A stretch of DNA of 64,000 bases, from contig JAPVLO010000003.1 of NCBI GenBank assembly GCA_027257055.1, forward strand, positions 11,969,501 through 12,033,500. Direction: 5' to 3'. How positions within the stretch are numbered: position 1 is the stretch's first letter; each line of letters begins with the position of its first letter. Both the position numbers and the translations under genes were made by a program. The notes below the pieces were generated by a model, which did not search any database, had not been told where the DNA came from, and saw only the letters and a program-made list of their open reading frames with translations. The stretch is from Cephalopachus bancanus. Lineage: Eukaryota > Chordata > Mammalia > Primates > Tarsiidae. Shown here one piece after another: positions 60,222 to 64,000 of this stretch.

Positions 60222-62239
60222 GCCAAGAGAGTTCTATGGTAAGGGAAACAGATGCTAGCATTATAACCCACTGTGCATCTTATACTGTATTTTTGAAAAT
60301 GCACTAATCCTTCTTGTTAGACAAGAACAGAAACCCCCCAAATGCTTTCCATATGTCCCATTGTCTTCCAGCCCTTTAATTCTCTCTCAAAAGCCCCCAA
60401 CTTAGGAACCTTCATATTAATGCTAAACATATTACATCAGTTCTAACATTGATATGTTTAATACGAATACAATTAAAGTTGCTTCAACATAATCCTGTTA
60501 AGATAAACAGCATTGCTATTATTATAAACATCCCTGCAAGGTCTCTTGTAAAATATTATCAATACTAATAGAAGTTCCCCCCACCACCACAGATACTCGG
60601 ACTAAACAATGCCACTGCCTCCCTACTAATAACAAATATGTCCAGTGACTTAAACATTGGTGCATCCAATGTAAACACCATTATGACTAATGTAAAACAG
60701 TTACCAGGCCCGGCAAATCTTCAACCAGAAAGTTGCTGAAGAGAAAGAACAGTTTCCTCGGCAAGAATGCATTACAGCCTGCTGGTGACATTTGCAATAG
60801 ATTACTTAAGCCCATAAAGAAATGAAAATTGCAGGCCCACTTTGAGCCAGAAATGATGAAATTGGAGAGCACAGGCGAGGTACAGTATGGCACAGGCTGG
60901 CTGCTGCCCAGGGTCTGCAGACCCTGCATGGGCTAGAGTGCATCTTTTTTGAGTCTGTGCATACGAGGCCTTCAGCACGTCCTGTCCTTTTTGTACTGTA
61001 CCCAGCACATGGCCTCTACACGTGTAGACATGAACTGAAGGCTTGCCTTGTCACAGCTGAAGTGCTCATTAAACCTGGGGTTGTCTGAGTGTGAGCACGT
61101 GGATAGCTTTCTCCCTACAATGGCCTTGCCTGGCCAGCATGGCAAAGAACAATACTATGGTTTCTGCCTTATACTGTGGAGTTCCAGGTTACAGAGAAGG
61201 CCGGGGATTCAGGAAGGCAACCTGCTACATGCTTCTCCAGAGCCAATACAGGCTTATCTTTCATTCATCTGATTGTTATCTCATCTGGTACCTCTAAAAT
61301 CACTAGACATCTCCCCACATTACAAGCCTTGGCCTTCACAAGTCCTTGTTTCATTCTTACCTGTCTCCTTCTTTCTATCCACTACAGTGATTTATTGGCT
61401 TCTGACTTCTTGTTTGCATCCTCATTTCTGGAAACTTCTTGATTATATTTCTAATGATTCTGTACTTACTCTTTCTTTTTTTCAATCCATCAAGCCCACT
61501 CTTGCTAAATATCCAAATTCATCAAGCTCTGGCTTCAGGAAACTATGAAAGGTAATCCCAGTAAGAAGCTGCTCAAAATTCCCACCCTCACCCAGTCGCA
61601 GGAGGTCTCAAGGCTGCACTGTGAACCAGCATTCCTGACTTCCCACGGCTCCTTGGGGCCTTCCTAGGACATTTCCAAAGGGAAATTGTGCCCTTTAAGG
61701 CTGAGCTCTAGGATATCTACTATGATGCCCCCAGAATCATGTTTCTATCCTGATACAGAGAAAGGAAAGGCAATCTTAAAATGATTTCTGCCCCAAATAT
61801 TTTAATCCAAATTAACCACCTCTCCTTTAAGTAATTTTTGTGAAAAATGTAAGTAATCTTTTCTACTGATGACAGAACTTGTCTACAATCAAGGAATTCT
61901 CATTTTTGTGGTGTGATTGTGAAAACAAGCTTCTGTTTGCACCCTTAAAAAAACACTGGGGTGTTCACCTGGCACTCAGAGTCCAGTTATGTTTATGGTT
62001 CCCAACTTTGGTACTGTTAACATCAGGGACCAGGTAATTCTTTGTTAAGGGGGACTATCTTATACAATGTAAGCTATTTAGCTGAATTCATAGCCTTTAC
62101 TCATTAAATGTCAGCAACACCTCCCTGGCTGTGACAATCGAGGCTGTCTCCAGACTTGGCCAAATGTGCCCCGAGAAAGTAAAATCTCACTCCTTACAGT
62201 CTTGTTGAAAACTACTGAGTAATTTGGATTAGCCAAAGC
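60222..62239. other. Longest repeat-poor stretch
   Basis: About 2 kb with no Alu, L1, MIR or LTR signature that I can see. Short open frames on both strands without family resemblance. Could hold conserved non-coding elements, or an exon too small to recognise. Confidence 0.4.
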
Positions 62240-62372
62240 ATCTAACAAATGAACGAAGACAAATTCAGATGCAAATTCTTATTCCCTTACTGCCTGTGTT
62301 GTCTTCTTAGACAAGGAATTTAATCTACCTGAGTCTCAGTTTCCTCTTTTGTATAATGGGATCAATGATATC
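62240..62372 (+). repeat. MIR, cut by mariner MITE
   Basis: Sense MIR: tctacctgagtctcagtttc, ctcttttgtataatgggatc; stops at the MITE. Confidence 0.65.
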
Positions 62373-62374
62373 TA

Positions 62375-62577
62375 CAGGGGGTGCCAAAAAAAAGGTATGC
62401 TCATTTTAAGTGATGTTGTCTATGTATTACTTTTTGAAGTTGAATTGGATTATGGTAGCAATGTGTAGTTTCTTTGTCCTGCCTGTTACATGGTGATGCT
62501 AGCATTCATTTGATTAATGCCATCTTTTGAGTGAATGTCATACTTAAAATTTATATACATTTTTTCAGCACTCCCTG
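62375..62577. mobile_element. Mariner-like MITE, copy 3
   Basis: 203 bp; left TIR CAGGGGGTGCCAAAAAAAAG, right end complementary (ttttttcagcactccctg). TA on both sides (62373-62374, 62578-62579). Same subfamily as copy 1. Confidence 0.85.
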
Positions 62578-62579
62578 TA

Positions 62580-63700
62580 TGTAGCAAGGGTTTCAGGAAA
62601 CCACCCAGATCTTATATATGTAAATCCATGATGTCAAATTCATGGCGGCTGTGATTCTCATTGGGGTCCCACATTAAACACCTCCTCCTTGAATGAGCCT
62701 CCGGGGCCCCGGAACATAAACAGGGTGTTCTCATTTCCCCAGAGTCTGGAAGATGGGGAGTTGGAATTCCATTCCAGCTAAACATCACATTATTAATGCC
62801 AGGCATCCCTTTCCTAATAAAACCCCAAACCATGTAAACACTAGTATAGCTTTCAATTTGTAGCCAGATTAGATGCCAGGAGCGTTTGGTTCCTTTTTAT
62901 TTTATTTTACTTTTTAAGTAAAATCTTTACAGTGGATTTGAAAGCAAGCTATTTTCTGCCTCTCTGGAGAAGTGTAAGTTTTGGAAAGCAAGTTTCACTG
63001 GAATGTTTCAACTTCAATCAGGGTGGATGGAAGAAAAAAATAAAAAGGTGGTTAAAGTCACATGATAGAATTTCTGGACTTGGATTCATCAGCTCATTTA
63101 AGAAGCACCCTATGGAGTGAAATATGCACAGAAAGGAGACTTTTTGTGTCATTCTAAAAGCTATTTTATGTCCTTGGAAAAGCAGGTGGGTGTTTATATT
63201 CATACTCTTTGAAGTTTCTGTTTTAAGCATCACTTACTGCAAATGTTCTGTCTCCAAAGTCACTCCAGAAAAAAAATTATCTTACTACGGAGAGGGGCAT
63301 AGTTATGCAACTCCTCACATCCTTATGTCTGTGAGGTACAGAATTTGCATCATTCGTGTTACTCTTGTCACCAATAGCAAAGAACTCCCAAGCCTCATCC
63401 ATCAAGCATCTCCTGCTGTACCCTGGGGATCCAGGGGTGAATGATCAAGTATCCTAAGCCGAGGGTCCCACAGCTTGTCAGGGAGAGTGGGAGGGCAGAC
63501 CCCCAGGGAGACTGAGTCTGTTCTCCCTCTTTCCTGGGACAAGGAAGTAGGCCTCAAGGGGCTGCTTGGAGTGAAGAAGTGGTTCTCATTCCTGAAGCTC
63601 TGGGGACAGCCGAGCTCTGAGCTCCACTGAGAGCGCAGGGACCAAGGTACAGAGGTTCCTGTCATAGGACTAAACTTGAGGCCGAACTCTGTGTGTATGT
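62580..63700. other. No recognisable feature
   Basis: Unique-looking DNA. The longest minus frame here (63402-63938) is produced by the microsatellite. Confidence 0.4.
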
Positions 63701-63708
63701 ATGTGTGT

Positions 63709-63849
<141 letters not shown>

Positions 63850-64000
63850 ACATTGGTGAATGGTGGAGAATCTGAAATGGGGTGCAGGGAGATATGGCAT
63901 GAGGGATCGGGTAGCCCAGAGTCATTGTCACTGTCCAAGGAAAGGGGCTGGCAAAAAGGACAACCTGGGAACAGGCCACATTCTCCCTTAGGACTGGTCT

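Noticed and set aside
60006..60304. Cys-Val repeat frames
   Set aside because: Artefact of the (CA)n microsatellite.

Overview
This is a stretch of primate nuclear DNA with no convincing protein-coding gene, tRNA, rRNA or CRISPR array. It is AT-leaning and densely packed with interspersed repeats, as expected for a large intron or intergenic block. No open frame has exon-like structure. The longest unbroken frames are either retrotransposon ORF2 remnants, microsatellite artefacts or composition noise.

The best clue to the organism is the youngest Alu family (3687, 21591, 27920, 58403). These are dimeric 7SL-type Alus, so a primate. They start with GGCCGGGCTCGGTGGCTCAG, end in ACTCCAACTC-A(n), and have an 18-nt palindrome (GTGGCCGGGAGCGGCCAC) in the right monomer where anthropoid Alus read roughly GTGAGCCGAGATCGCGCCAC. 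They do not look like the lemur/galago types or like human AluS/Y. Tarsier (Tarsius/Carlito) is the most likely source. This is inference from memory of Alu types, not a database match.

Layout. 1-925: old L1 ORF2/3' pieces. 3338-5790: a young 5'-truncated L1 on the minus strand, pierced by two Alus and itself splitting an older MIR. 5940-10105: Alu, L2, L1M and a duplicated 162-bp block (9181/9943). 10860-11355: another minus L1 3' end. 12392-16195: Alus and a mariner-like MITE carrying an Alu. 20488-25770: a minus-strand endogenous retrovirus of about 5.3 kb that splits a MIR, with one long LTR, a PBS-like site and a badly truncated opposite LTR; three Alu-type copies sit in or near its interior. 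26265-37215: MaLR LTRs, Alu monomers, very short L1 and Alu insertions, a palindromic MITE. 37720-39140: an old L1 carrying a small retrotransposed ERV R-region. 43102-45406: three minus Alus in a row. 45964-49250: second mariner MITE, Alu, LTR, L1M. 49498-54059: L1 3' ends and MER5-type elements. 55330-56735: Tigger MITE, then an LTR nested in an LTR. 57000-60000: L2, MIR, Alus, a Tigger copy, and a 125-bp inverted templated insertion inside an Alu. 62375: third mariner MITE. 63711-63847: a large compound microsatellite.

No genes act together here. What can be read is insertion history: target-site duplications, nesting order, and small rearrangements that copied local sequence. Most L1 pieces lie on the minus strand, which would fit the window being intronic in a plus-strand gene, but this is weak evidence.
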